Below, piece by piece: positions 9,567 through 19,555 of a DNA stretch of 64,000 nucleotides. Every line of letters begins with the position of its first letter. Positions within the stretch are counted from its first letter, which is position 1. A program made the position numbers and the translations under genes. Under the pieces are notes generated by a model, which was not told the origin of the DNA, searched no databases, and saw only the letters and a program-made list of their open reading frames with translations. This stretch comes from Bradyrhizobium daqingense. Its GTDB lineage: Bacteria > Pseudomonadota > Alphaproteobacteria > Rhizobiales > Xanthobacteraceae. The stretch covers positions 7,736,001-7,800,000 of the forward strand of contig NZ_CP088014.1 of the NCBI RefSeq assembly GCF_021044685.1, in the 5' to 3' direction.

Positions 9567-10116
9567 AACATCTCCGCAGATTTTGTTCGCGAGAGCTTAC
9601 GGATCCAAACTTACGATTCACCGGTTTGAGCTGTCGTGGCGTTTGGCTGTGACAAGCTACCCGAACAGACTATCTCAAAGTGCGGCTAGCCAGCCCTACC
9701 ATGTCGGGCAGTAAGGATCGCATTGACTTTCCGGCTCCATCTACTCAATGGATCGCTGAGAGCTGTCACCACCGCTGGCCTCGCCGTTTCCGGGAACGGC
9801 ATCGGCGTCAACATAGTGGCTGTCGTTGCCCTGACGGCGAAGGAGCTGGTCCGGCTGCCGCGGCTAGGTCCTGTTCTTCCCAGTGACACCGTCCTGCGCC
9901 GCCCTAACAGAGGCCGCCGACGAACGTCATCGCGCTGCCCGATCGCTATCTGAGCGCTACCGCGCGAGCCCAGCGCGAAACTTCGCCTTCATTGAGGGCT
10001 CCTACAACCGAACTTGGCTTCATTCCGCTCGCATATATCGCCCCAATCGACATGGAGCTAAGAGCCACCTAACCCCGTCTACTTTTTCGGGCGAAGATCT
10101 ATGAGTAATCGACTCG
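9567..10116. other. No supported gene
   Basis: The 550-bp gap between the P450 and the PanC-like gene shows no tts box, no nod box and no convincing -24/-12 promoter. A short plus-strand frame (9723-9953) looks partly protein-like but has no start signal or recognisable domain. Confidence 0.4.
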
Positions 10117-10998
10117 CTACGACTGCTTAGGCAAATCGATCCAGATATCCTGAGCACCATTTAGGAGCGTATCCTGATCTGGAACATAGATGCTATCGGA
10201 AACCGTGAGGCCATGAGCCATTGCAGCCCCAATAATTAAGAATGGGAGCTTGACCTGCTCTAAATCTTTGAAATTATCAGCGTCGACAATCCGAACAAAC
10301 TCGAGTCTAAACTGTCGAAACTCTATCCGAGATGTCGCCGACGCGACCAGATCCTTCACGCTTGACGCTCCTCGGGCGATCTCTTCTCTTGAACGGTTGA
10401 GTGCCGTGAAGAGACAGGACAGCTCATCAAGCTCGGAACGGTTAAATCGCCTCAAGCGCGACGAAATGGGCACTCCGTTCTTGTATCTCACGGTCGGCAC
10501 AAACCTTATCTCGCAATCGAGAAGCAGGTCTGCGACGGCGCGCTTTACCAGGATCGCCTGACCTATATCTTTCAGGCCGAAGTAACTGCGAGTTGGCCTC
10601 GAATAGCAGATCCAGCGGATTGCTCCAGTAACGGCTTCCTTCAAATAAGTTTCAGGCCCCCCTAAACGCAAATCACAGTCACCTTGCGATACATACGTTC
10701 GATAGCCGACCGGGAACATTTCGGTGTCGCTCGACGAAATCACGGCAGTTGCTCCTGAACGTAGGGCAAGTCCAATATCATCGTCCAAATTGAAATCGTA
10801 GCTCCCACCTGGTCTAAGCTGGATCTTGTTCGGGTACACTGTGACGATCGCGACATCATTCTCCAATGCCGCTCTTCTAATCAGCTCTGCATGCCCAAGA
10901 TGCAGGGCGCCGAGAGTGTGGACCGTTCCAATCGTCTGACCTGTTCTCGCGACCTCCCGGATGAACGCCTTGCCTGCGGAAAGACCTGTCAGATGCAT
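10117..10998 (-). CDS. Pantothenate synthetase (PanC)-like ATP-dependent ligase paralogue
   Basis: The 293-residue product is built like PanC, which joins an acid to an amine through an acyl-adenylate. The nucleotide-binding HLGH is at 33-36 in the context TLGALHLGHAELI, the lysine/glutamine motif FGLKDIGQ at 140-147, and the KMSKS-like PISSR loop at 177-181. The acid-binding loop differs from ordinary PanC: the usual NPxQF is replaced by YPNKIQLRPGG and the following segment is shorter, so the substrate may not be pantoate. The ATG at 10998 is preferred to a TTG 27 bases upstream because GGAG lies 7 bases before it. No panB is nearby, which argues for a specialised role. Confidence 0.8.
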   Translation of the reverse strand: MHLTGLSAGKAFIREVARTGQTIGTVHTLGALHLGHAELIRRAALENDVAIVTVYPNKIQLRPGGSYDFNLDDDIGLALRSGATAVISSSDTEMFPVGYRTYVSQGDCDLRLGGPETYLKEAVTGAIRWICYSRPTRSYFGLKDIGQAILVKRAVADLLLDCEIRFVPTVRYKNGVPISSRLRRFNRSELDELSCLFTALNRSREEIARGASSVKDLVASATSRIEFRQFRLEFVRIVDADNFKDLEQVKLPFLIIGAAMAHGLTVSDSIYVPDQDTLLNGAQDIWIDLPKQS

Positions 10999-11182
10999 CT
11001 TCTTACTCCGCTTTTTGAACGCCAAAATAGTGGCGCGTTCGGATCTCGGAAGGCGCGCCGCCCAGCGTCTCGTGGGCCGCGCACGCCAACGAGCACCAAA
11101 GAGGTTTTACGCCCTCTCACACCTCGACCACCGCACGAACTGTCCAAAGCTCGCGCGCACTGTTCTTGCAGCTCCGAAGCAG

Positions 11183-12664
11183 TCAGGTTGACCCTTCTCG
11201 ACCCCGTCTGATCACCGATGAGAATTCAGCCAGATAGCTTGATGGTTCGCGCGGCTGCCGCCCCTCCAGAGCGACCTGCAGTCCCCGACAACGGTCGGCG
11301 AAAAATGGTGGCTCGAAAGTGGTTATCTTAGCGCCCGAAAAGTCCACCTTTACGAAACTGGCCTGGAACGGCGATATCCCACTCAGGTTCGCATCGCGCA
11401 GGGACGATTGGTTCATGCGAACGTATGCGGCTCGCGTTGCCTCCAGGTTACTTTCGGTCATATCCGCGGCGAGATATGCCTGAACGAGATTTGATCCCTC
11501 GAAATTTGCGTGATTCAATGCCATTGATTGCGGCGGATCACCGGTGATCATCGACCTGTAGAGGTAAGCTTGGGATAGGTCCGCATGCTCCAGATCGCAG
11601 TCGCGCACAAAGGCGCAGCGGCCGCGAAAACCGGTGAATTTGGCCGCTCGCATTGTGCTCTCTGTTATCGAAATGCTTTCACCTGATGCGCTAGATAGAT
11701 CCGCCCCATTCAGCTGACAGGAGTGAATAGATGCACCGGTAAGCACGGCACCCACGAGGTTCGCGTCGGACAGGCCTACGGACAGAAGCCGCGCCTCGGT
11801 CAAGTCTGCCTGTTCCAGCTCCGCTCCCGCAAGATTTGATAGGTGAAGATCAGCGAATGGGGCGCTCAGGGCTCTCGCCCGAATCCGCCCGCTCACCTTT
11901 GAGAGTCTCAGATACGGAAGATGAGCGCCCTCTAAGACGAGACCATCGATCGAGATGGGACGCACGATCGATAAACAGTCTCCCTTCGACTGAAAGAACG
12001 AGCAATCCGCCAGATGCGCCTTCGTGATCGTGACCTGGCTCAGCTTTGCGAAGCGGAAGGACGCTGAAGGGAGGAAGCATTCATTGATGGTTGAGCCCTG
12101 TAATTCCGCGCCGTCGAATACAGCATCACTCGCGTCGCACTGGTAAACGAGGAGCCCGCTGAGCATCGCGTTGTCAAAGCGTGTTCTTTTCATGCTGCAA
12201 CCGTGAAAAAGGCTGCCGGTTGCATCGATTACATTGCGCAGACTGGCATCATCGAAGTTGCAGACCTGCGCTGCCATCGCATGCATATAGGCAAAATCGA
12301 GCTTGGCCCCCATGAAACTTGCCCGCTCTAGCCCCGGACAGATAAGGTTCGCCTCAGAAAGATCTGCTCGATCCAACTTTGTTCCGTAGAGCTGCGCGCG
12401 ATTGAGGGTACAGCGTCGCAGCGGGAAATCTGATAGGTCATGACCGCTAAGGTTCTCGGAGGATAGCTGCAAGCCAATCCCGGTCCTTCTGATTGCCTCC
12501 TCGGTTCGCCTCCTAACAGCAGCAACCGCCAGCAGCCGGTCGGCAGCCCGGCTCCAGTACCGAACGAACTCGCCATCTGATGAAAGCTTGTCTTTCGGAT
12601 CTGAGTAGTGCTCTGCCCCTTCATTCACGGTGCACTCGCTATCAGCGCCGATCCTTTGCGACAT
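11183..12664 (-). CDS. Pentapeptide-repeat protein
   Basis: The 493-residue protein is made almost entirely of A(D/N)LXX-type pentapeptide repeats from about residue 70 to 460, for example LDRADLSEANLICPGLERA, DLTEARLLSVGLSDANLVG and NHANFEGSNLVQAYLA. Such repeats fold into a right-handed quadrilateral beta-helix. The N-terminus (1-65) is charged and non-repetitive, and the C-terminus carries a short tail (YLAEFSSVIRRGREGST). No enzymatic domain, signal peptide or tts box is visible. Family members act as binding surfaces or DNA mimics, and a few are secreted effectors; the sequence does not decide. It lies 184 bp upstream of the PanC-like gene on the same strand and could be co-transcribed with it. 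Confidence 0.85.
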   Translation of the reverse strand: MSQRIGADSECTVNEGAEHYSDPKDKLSSDGEFVRYWSRAADRLLAVAAVRRRTEEAIRRTGIGLQLSSENLSGHDLSDFPLRRCTLNRAQLYGTKLDRADLSEANLICPGLERASFMGAKLDFAYMHAMAAQVCNFDDASLRNVIDATGSLFHGCSMKRTRFDNAMLSGLLVYQCDASDAVFDGAELQGSTINECFLPSASFRFAKLSQVTITKAHLADCSFFQSKGDCLSIVRPISIDGLVLEGAHLPYLRLSKVSGRIRARALSAPFADLHLSNLAGAELEQADLTEARLLSVGLSDANLVGAVLTGASIHSCQLNGADLSSASGESISITESTMRAAKFTGFRGRCAFVRDCDLEHADLSQAYLYRSMITGDPPQSMALNHANFEGSNLVQAYLAADMTESNLEATRAAYVRMNQSSLRDANLSGISPFQASFVKVDFSGAKITTFEPPFFADRCRGLQVALEGRQPREPSSYLAEFSSVIRRGREGST

Positions 12665-13818
12665 GTCGAGAGTTCCGTACTGCCAGGATTACGAGGACCT
12701 CTTTGTGCTTGGCATGGACGCAGGCTGCGGGCTTTGTGGCGAACTCGCCGGGGATTTGGTGACACGACGTGTCGACGAGACTCTTATCATGTCGCTGTCC
12801 GCGGCGGCCGACGCTTGACCACGTCAGCCGAATTCTTGTCATGCGTGTCCACTGCCAATCGGTGCAATTGTCTACCACACCCACCAACCCTGATCCGTTG
12901 TTTGGCAGCGCTGATATGTCCGAAAGTGTGTTTCTTTTCGCCAGCTCTTCGACACTCCACATCACTCTCCATTAACCCGAATGCGCAACATTCTAGGTCT
13001 TTCTTCTTGTTCGGAATGGACCCGCGGCTTGCGGGCGGAACAGTGATCGTTCACCTAGCTCTGCACTCAGCCTGGCCTTACCTCATCGGCAGCAACAACC
13101 GTGCCAGCCGCATCAGTCGGAATTGTCGAGCTAAATCGGCAGCGTAATTTCCACATGGGCGCAGAATGTTCTGATTCTGACAAACACGGTCCCGCTGACA
13201 GAAACCGCATTATGGTCGCTACGCTACCTTGAAAGCAAAAATTCCGACTTCGGTTGCAGGAGGGCAAGAGCCGCAGTCCTTACGGGCACGCAATCGATCA
13301 ATTGCAATTCGACACTTGCGGATCGCCGGCCTCCTGGTTAGCCAAAGCTCGCGATCGGCTAGGCCTGCTCCGCGAGCCGACGGGTCCATCTATGGGAGAA
13401 CGAGTTGGGCCGATCGAAGTCGCACCCCCGTGGCTTGTTTTGCGACTAACGCTCGGCGCGCCGACGCGATCCATCGCATCAGTATTCCCAACAATGGATC
13501 TTCATGCCACGCGGCCCGGTCAGAGCCCGATGGCCGCGGCATGATCCGGCGTTAGTATCCCCAGCAGCTTCTTGAAGAGCTTTTCAAAGTCCTTCACGGG
13601 GAGCCGATGCAAGCTAGTCCAGGCAGGCTGCCCCATGCGGCTCAAGCTTACGGTAAGCGGGCCCTCCCCCGGGCTGCTTCCCCATAACCTTTCATACGGT
13701 ACTGCCATGAAGCGGAGAGCGACAATGGCCCATCTCGCCAAAACTCTGCTCCGCAATAAACAACAGGCTCGCCGGCACAGACGCAATGGCCACGGGCTTT
13801 CTTCAAGCAATTGGGTCT
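12665..13818. other. No supported gene
   Basis: About 1.15 kb without a convincing coding region. A minus-strand frame at 13520-13810 has some protein-like stretches (PAWTSLHRLPVKDFEKLFKK) but no ribosome-binding site or recognised family; it might be a degenerate fragment. Confidence 0.4.
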
Positions 13819-13837
13819 GGTCAGCTGTTCGACAGCT
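13819..13837 (+). promoter_or_regulatory. tts box (TtsI-binding site)
   Basis: GGTCAGCTGTTCGACAGCT matches the tts-box consensus. It lies 233 bp before the start of the effector candidate at 14071, one of the long-leader class in this window. Confidence 0.8.
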
Positions 13838-14070
13838 AGGCTTTCCAGCATAACAGCATCTTTATCCGGACTGGAGCCCGACTCGAACACAAATATCTGG
13901 ACGAGAAGCATGAGCTGGATTGCCGGTCAGGGGCCTGCCGCACGCCTCAACACCGGACGTTCGAGAACCAGACCGGTGCATCTTATACAAACTGCGCCCG
14001 TCTCAGTTCCTGCTCCTGATCTGATCAACTTTTGCATGACGATATTGAAGGCCGACAAAAGGAGACCGGA

Positions 14071-14979
14071 ATGGCCCCATTTGACAACGTCAACCCATCC
14101 GAGGCTCGGATGCATAACCTCGATCCACAACAGGAAGAGACGGCGCAAGCAGACTTTGAGCATCGGCTTGGAGAGGCTCAGCCAATCCTCGCATCATTAG
14201 CTTCACCCGCGGCTGGATCGAACCCGACGGTAACGGACGGCAACAAGAAAGCGCAAGCTATCCCTGAGAACGAACGGTGCGCGGCTGCATCGTTCGTGAG
14301 AACGCGCGGTCAGCTTGCCGCAACGTTGACTTGCGCTAACCTTGCGGAACTCAGAAGAGACATCGAACTCGCTGCGCAAAGATCAGCACAATGGCCAAGA
14401 GCGACTGGATCGTCAGCCTATCGCGTCGACAGTGACCGCGTTTACGACGACGTGTTGGCATCGTCATACACGGAGCTGCAGCGCTTTCAAAACCACGCCA
14501 GCCACTGCAGGCCACATGTGTTGGACCGTCAAAGCGCGATGGCCCATTTGCGTTCCATGGCGGCTTTGCGTTACGAGCAAGCTCCCTGGAATATCTGGGG
14601 AGGCCAACGACTAGATCTGGGCCGCGCAGCGGCAGAGCACATGAGGGGCGATACCAATTCTTCGCCTTTTGTGTCACTGTCCGAGGACGCCTCACTACTG
14701 CTCGTTTCGCCGGACGACGACAAGGAGTTTGGCGCCAAAGTCATCGCGGAAAACGCGAATGAGTTGCACACCTACACGGTGCCGAGGGTCACAACTTGGA
14801 CGGCGGAAGACATCGTCAGTATTCTCGAGGATGGAACCGAAAATGATGAACCCGATCTGGCATGGGTGAGTGCTACCCCAACCGAAGAGCGTGAGGTACT
14901 ATTTCTGGGTGGGAATCTGGACGACTTTCGGACGGCCAGCGCATCGAATCCGTACAAAAAGTCAGGAGCAAAAGGCTGA
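14071..14979 (+). CDS. Candidate type III effector with ADP-ribosyltransferase-like motifs
   Basis: The 302-residue product is preceded by AAAAGGAG six bases before the ATG, and a tts box lies 233 bp upstream. The N-terminal ~70 residues are polar and disordered-looking, as in secretion signals. Motifs resembling cholera/pertussis-type mono-ADP-ribosyltransferases occur in the right order: AYRVDSDRVYDDV with Arg118 (compare the R-x-D of that class), SSPFVSLSED at 197-206 (STS-like), and EREVLFLGG with an E-x-E at 273-275. A paralogue lies at 16562. The enzymatic assignment is inference from these three motifs; secretion is inferred from the tts box. It is not in an operon. Confidence 0.75.
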   Translation: MAPFDNVNPSEARMHNLDPQQEETAQADFEHRLGEAQPILASLASPAAGSNPTVTDGNKKAQAIPENERCAAASFVRTRGQLAATLTCANLAELRRDIELAAQRSAQWPRATGSSAYRVDSDRVYDDVLASSYTELQRFQNHASHCRPHVLDRQSAMAHLRSMAALRYEQAPWNIWGGQRLDLGRAAAEHMRGDTNSSPFVSLSEDASLLLVSPDDDKEFGAKVIAENANELHTYTVPRVTTWTAEDIVSILEDGTENDEPDLAWVSATPTEEREVLFLGGNLDDFRTASASNPYKKSGAKG

Positions 14980-15441
14980 TGACGCAGGCTCCGGAAAGGG
15001 TGATTTGCCTTTTCCGATGCTTGGAAAAGTCGAAAACAGCGTTCATGCTATAATCCTCCGGTCCGTCTGCCCGGCGAGGGGGAGCGTCAACAACGCCGGT
15101 CCTGGCTGGATCCGCTTAAATATGATGTTCTCACGAGGGCCGCGGGCAGCGCGTGGACGTAGCGAGATCATCTGGACGTTCAACCGAGAGGTATTGGCTC
15201 AGCCCCATACGACGACTGCATGAGCCGCCGATCTTCCACCTCAAAGATCGAATGGAGATCGGCGACATTCATGAGTTAGCTGAGCAACAAGTTCAGGCAA
15301 CTTGATCCTTCCCTGACGAAAAGACGGCTAGAAAGAGTCTGGCAGTCCTGACGATCGAAAAGATCCGTATCATGCCCGGCGAAGCTGTCCACACGATGGA
15401 GGATCAAGTCTACGAAGCGCCCGTCTGCTCTGTGCTCTTCG
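14980..15441. other. No supported gene
   Basis: About 460 bp between the effector candidate and virK (convergent). No open frame with a start signal, no clear terminator. Confidence 0.4.
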
Positions 15442-15876
15442 TTACCAGATGAACTTTGCGCCATCCGGCACTTCGCAGATGAATTCGCCTTGATTCGCGA
15501 GTTCGGTGGTCCCGACGACAAGTTTGGAGGCTCGCACCGTCAGCTTGCCTTCGCGGCTAAGGCTATGGCGGATGTACTCGGTCACGGCATGTCCGGAGCT
15601 GTCGACCGTTTGATGAGCATTGGCGAAGCTGATGCCGCTCTGGCTGGTCACCCTGAAGGCATTGATGACCAGACCGGCCTGCGTCGCCGACGCAGGTTTG
15701 CCACCATCCGCGTTGGTACAGTGGGTCATATCGAGGATGAGCTTCACATTCTTCCCCGCTTGGAGGGCTCTGAGTACTTCAGTGTATTTCGGCGAGGGGT
15801 CGTCGGCTCTTGCCGGCGCGCTCGCGGCCGAAAGCAAGGACAACAGGATCGTTAGTCCTCGGCCAGTAACCTTCAT
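15442..15876 (-). CDS. virK: VirK family protein, exported
   Basis: The 144-residue protein begins MKVTGRGLTILLSLLSAAS and has a signal peptide likely cleaved after PARA (residue ~24), so it is periplasmic or secreted. The mature part carries the VirK family pattern: YTEVLRALQAGKNVKLILDM, a Cys in THCTNADGG, INAFRVTSQSGISFANAHQTV and a final GEFICEVPDGAKFIW with a second conserved Cys. The start at 15876 is chosen because GGAGAAGAG precedes it and the signal peptide starts there; the frame is open further upstream. VirK was first described as a vir-region gene of Agrobacterium, and its biochemical role is unknown. No tts box lies in front of it. Confidence 0.85.
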   Translation of the reverse strand: MKVTGRGLTILLSLLSAASAPARADDPSPKYTEVLRALQAGKNVKLILDMTHCTNADGGKPASATQAGLVINAFRVTSQSGISFANAHQTVDSSGHAVTEYIRHSLSREGKLTVRASKLVVGTTELANQGEFICEVPDGAKFIW

Positions 15877-16490
15877 ATGCTCTTCTCCCTCGATAAGTAC
15901 CGCCGATTGCGGCCTCCAAGTCGTGATGCTCGCGATGCGTTTGGCTGATTCCAGACAACAAGCGCGCTCGTACAAAGCAGCCTGTCGCAACGACGCGCAA
16001 GACGTTGTAATGGCTATTCCGACATCACAACCTCGTATGTTAGGTTTGCGGAAGTGGCTTAGCTTCCCGCGCGTCGACTAGACCGGCTTGATCCAGCGTC
16101 GTCCGCTTGGAAACAGCAAACCAAACCGGTTGCGCTGGTCCGCCACAGGCCTCTCGAGCGAGAGAATGTAGTTCTCGCCTCTGCATAAGTAGACGATCTA
16201 CGAACGCGCCTTTCGCCACCTCAAGCACCGGCTCGTCCATCTTGCTGCGCACGGGCTGTCTGCCTTAGATCACGCGTCCACAATGAAGTGGTGGGCGCGT
16301 CCTGGCGTGCCGATCCGAACAATCTCAGGCATCCAATAGCAGCCCAATCGAACACCAATGCCAGGAGGCAAACGGCAGCACCGATTTTGATCCGACGCTT
16401 CGCGCGACTTCCTTCCGGCTGGCTGTTCGCCATGCTGACTGACTCAATTCGACTCCGTCAAGAGCTGAAACTAAATGGCGCCCTCTCTGG

Positions 16491-16510
16491 TCTGTCAGCT
16501 TCTCGAAAGC
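16491..16510 (+). promoter_or_regulatory. tts box (TtsI-binding site)
   Basis: TCTGTCAGCTTCTCGAAAGC is a near-perfect tts box, 51 bp before the start at 16562. The preceding 15877-16490 shows no supported gene. Confidence 0.88.
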
Positions 16511-16561
16511 TGCGCCTGCAACAATCTAGGCTGGCATCCGGCACTTCGAAGGGAGAGAGAT

Positions 16562-17542
16562 ATGAACGTTGATCCACGAAATGCTGTGGACACTCCCTTT
16601 GAGGTTCACAACCTGGTACAGCAGGCGCGCCGCGTCCATGGACAACAGGATGAGCTTGGCGCCGAGAGCAGCGCAACGGCACACAATTCCGAAGATCAAG
16701 CAAGCTTCGAGCAGCAGCTGAATGACTTGGATATAGACGACCTCGATTCGGCCTACCCGACGCCGCCTTCACTCTGCTTAGCGGCAAATTCCGCGACTGC
16801 CACGTCCTCGTCTGCGCCAGGCGAGGCCGCCTCGGAACCCGGTAGCTGCCCAGCCCCATCATTTGTCAGTGCCCGCGCTCAGCTTGCAGCAACACTGACA
16901 GGTGCCAATCTTGAAGTGCTTCGCAATGAGATCGACCTTGCCGTGCAGCAGGCGGCGCGCTGGTCACCGGCGAGCGCACCTAGCATTGACCGAGACGGCG
17001 TATTTGACGACGTCGTGAGGTCGTCTTATGTCACACTGCGGCGTTTTCAGAATCAGAATAGTGACTGCAAGCCGCATACGGACGAAAACACAAGCGCCAT
17101 ATTGCATGTTCGCAACACGGCTCGGGATCATTCTTCCATTGGAGATCATCCAGAGCGGTATCCTATTGACCGGGCGCGCCAAGCTGGCTGGCATATGCGC
17201 GGCAAGACAACAACATCACCCTTCGTATCGTTGGTCGAAGATCCGGCGAAACTCGCCGTTTCTCGCGATCATTGGGCGAGGGCGATCGCCAACAATGCGA
17301 ACGCACTGCACACCTACACTGTTCCGAAGCACAGTGTCTGGACGCCAGACGACGTGATGAGCAGCATTGCGCTCAGAATGAATGCTGAAGACTACGACAA
17401 CATCGATGCGGACGTCGATTTGATGTGCTCACTTGGCAGAACGCCAACGAAAGAGACCGAGCGCCTGTTCTTGGGCGGAAACTTGGAAAGCTACCGCACC
17501 GGCAGAGAAGAAAATCCCTATAAGCGCGAGAGCAATGAGTAG
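16562..17542 (+). CDS. Candidate type III effector, paralogue of the gene at 14071
   Basis: The 326-residue product has GGGAGAG just upstream of its ATG, and a tts box 51 bp upstream. It aligns by eye with the 14071 product over the C-terminal 225 residues: FVSARAQLAATLTGANL, VVRSSYVTLRRFQN, TTSPFVSLVEDP, NALHTYTVPK and ETERLFLGGNLESYR. The STS-like (217-227) and E-x-E (298-300) motifs are kept. The segment equivalent to the arginine-bearing AYRVDS reads APSIDRD here, so the putative catalytic Arg is replaced by Ser. It may be a diverged or catalytically dead copy, or the ART reading may be wrong. The N-terminal 100 residues are Ser/Ala/Asp-rich and unlike the paralogue. Confidence 0.78.
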   Translation: MNVDPRNAVDTPFEVHNLVQQARRVHGQQDELGAESSATAHNSEDQASFEQQLNDLDIDDLDSAYPTPPSLCLAANSATATSSSAPGEAASEPGSCPAPSFVSARAQLAATLTGANLEVLRNEIDLAVQQAARWSPASAPSIDRDGVFDDVVRSSYVTLRRFQNQNSDCKPHTDENTSAILHVRNTARDHSSIGDHPERYPIDRARQAGWHMRGKTTTSPFVSLVEDPAKLAVSRDHWARAIANNANALHTYTVPKHSVWTPDDVMSSIALRMNAEDYDNIDADVDLMCSLGRTPTKETERLFLGGNLESYRTGREENPYKRESNE

Positions 17543-17990
17543 ATGGTCTCTCGGCCAAACCGTTGGGCTGGTTCGTTGGTTTTCAAGCACCCAAACTCCC
17601 AAAAGAAAGACCTTGAAGCGGCGTACCAACTCCGCACACGCAGAACAGCTTAAGCTTATGCGGCGACCGGCGGCCCGATCAACTCGCCGGTCGAGCGGCA
17701 GAGCGGTTGGGTCTCCGACAAGATGCACTTCCGGCGACGCGAGGATGTCGGACAATCCTCCTCCTGTGCGCGCTCGTTGGAGCATCCCGGCGCCTTGGAC
17801 ATTGTGAGTTCGAACGACATACGAGCTCACGGCTGGCTGGCGGCTTTGGTGGAGTTACGCCGCTGAACGCGCTGCGTCCCTCTCTGTACTCGGTCTGAAA
17901 TTGGCCGCGCGGTCAAGCAACAGGTGTTTCGGCCGCGATCGCATCGGGCATTCGCTCCCCGCGATAAGCCGCGCTGTTACAAGACAGCCG

Positions 17991-18037
17991 ATCCGTCACC
18001 TGGATGCGTTCCATCAAAACAATCGATTTTGCGGAGC
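17991..18037 (+). promoter_or_regulatory. nod box (NodD-binding promoter element)
   Basis: The 47-bp stretch begins ATCCGTCACCTGGATG and contains ATCAAAACAATCGATTTTGC at 18013-18032, matching the rhizobial nod-box consensus closely. It points toward ttsI, whose start is 1.5 kb downstream. In other rhizobia a nod box upstream of ttsI links flavonoid/NodD signalling to type III secretion. No closer nod box was seen. Confidence 0.88.
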
Positions 18038-19555
18038 GCGCCTAAGAGGCTCATAGTCGATCGCAATATAAGGAGGCCGCATTCAAGATGACGTCTGGCA
18101 ATCGATTCTCTCCTCAATCCCTTGCCGAACAACTTGGCTCGAGCGATCGACAGTCTTCACCTCGAACGTTGCTTCCTGTTCATCAAGTGGACGTCCACCT
18201 CTCGCCACGGTCTCCCCGCTAAATTGACACGCATGAGGCGGATCGGATCGCCCCGCTCCTGGTGTCATGGCTTACCCCGCTTGCCAAGAGCGCCTGCCTC
18301 TTCTGCACTCAATAGCGCTTCTGCGAGACGTTTAATTGGACGGACGAATGCTCACGGCTTTGTACACAGCGAGACGGACCGCCGCGCGCAGTTCGACGGC
18401 ATGGTCGAACTGTGTCGCCGTTGCCTCACAACGATTCCAAACTGAAGGCACCCCGACAAAGAGCATTCAATTGCACTTGAATCTCACCTCGCGTCAGATT
18501 GTAGGATTTCCGACAGTCTCGCGACACAGTCCGCTCGTGTGAACTCTTCCTGACGGGTACCAACAATTGCGAACGTCTCAAAAACTCAATGCTCGGCCGA
18601 TTCGGTTGATCACACTACCCAACTCCTCCTTTTTAGAGCTTGCATCGTTCATCTGCTCTGTGAGGGCTGGGCGAAGCGCCGTCTTCGCAGGCAGACCTGG
18701 ATCCAGCGCGCGAGAACAACGCGGGCAGTCTTTGTTTCGCCTATGCCGACGAAAGGCAGAGTTCCTGAGCCGTGCACCCGATCCGACGACATGGAGCCGG
18801 CGTCGCCGCCTCAGACAAGGCACGACAGCAATGCCGCACGTAATTTGTCCTTCATTGGCAGCACTAGCTCAGTTGGGACGGAGAACGCCTCGGAAGCGAC
18901 CGAGCATTGGAACGGTTGACATCTTACTTGGATAACGCCGGCAAACGAGAGGACGTCTGTCCCGAAGGACGCGTTGATCGTTTCGTCGCATCTCGGCCTT
19001 TTACGCCCCATTGGCCGGCACATAGCGCGCGAAGTGTCTTTAGCGCGGAACACTTGCAATGCCGCGACTTGACGGCACTACGGCCAACAGCCTCGCAAGA
19101 CTGACCGCGGATCAAGACGAACTGGGAAGTATTCAATGTCGGTTTCGCAAGCCTGTTCGACGACAAATACAGCTGATCTCGCCCGTGCCTTGCTTTCGCT
19201 GGGGCAGTCTCGCGCGATCACTACCGCTAGCATTCGCGCAGCGCATGCAGGCATTGCTATGTGCCGCCCACAGATGCATCAGTGCGCCGCCAGGGCTCTC
19301 AACCCCGTAAGTCATCGCAGAGCTCTTGCCAACATAACGGATATGTTGAGCTGCGCCGCCCGCCCAGGCGACCCGCCGCGAGCCGTCACATATCCGATGT
19401 CAATGGATGCGCATGCATCGGTCGCCTGCCAACAAGCTCTTGCGGGTCGTCTACGGCTTTTCGAATTCATGCCAGACCGGCAGCATCCAGTCGCCGGATC
19501 TCTTGGTCAACCCTAACACGCTCAAGTCTTGCCGAGGACGGACGAGAGGCGATGG
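18038..19555. other. Long leader between nod box and ttsI, no supported gene
   Basis: About 1.5 kb without a recognisable protein; the open frames are short and arginine/serine-rich. If transcription starts at the nod box, this would be an unusually long 5' leader for ttsI. The stretch 17543-17990 left of the nod box is likewise empty. Confidence 0.45.

Noticed and set aside
13520..13810. Minus-strand frame with protein-like stretches
   Set aside because: No ribosome-binding site, family or conserved motif; it also covers the area of the tts box approach. Kept only as a remark.
15538..15560. GTCAGCTT sequence resembling a tts box
   Set aside because: Lies inside virK, and the second half site does not match.
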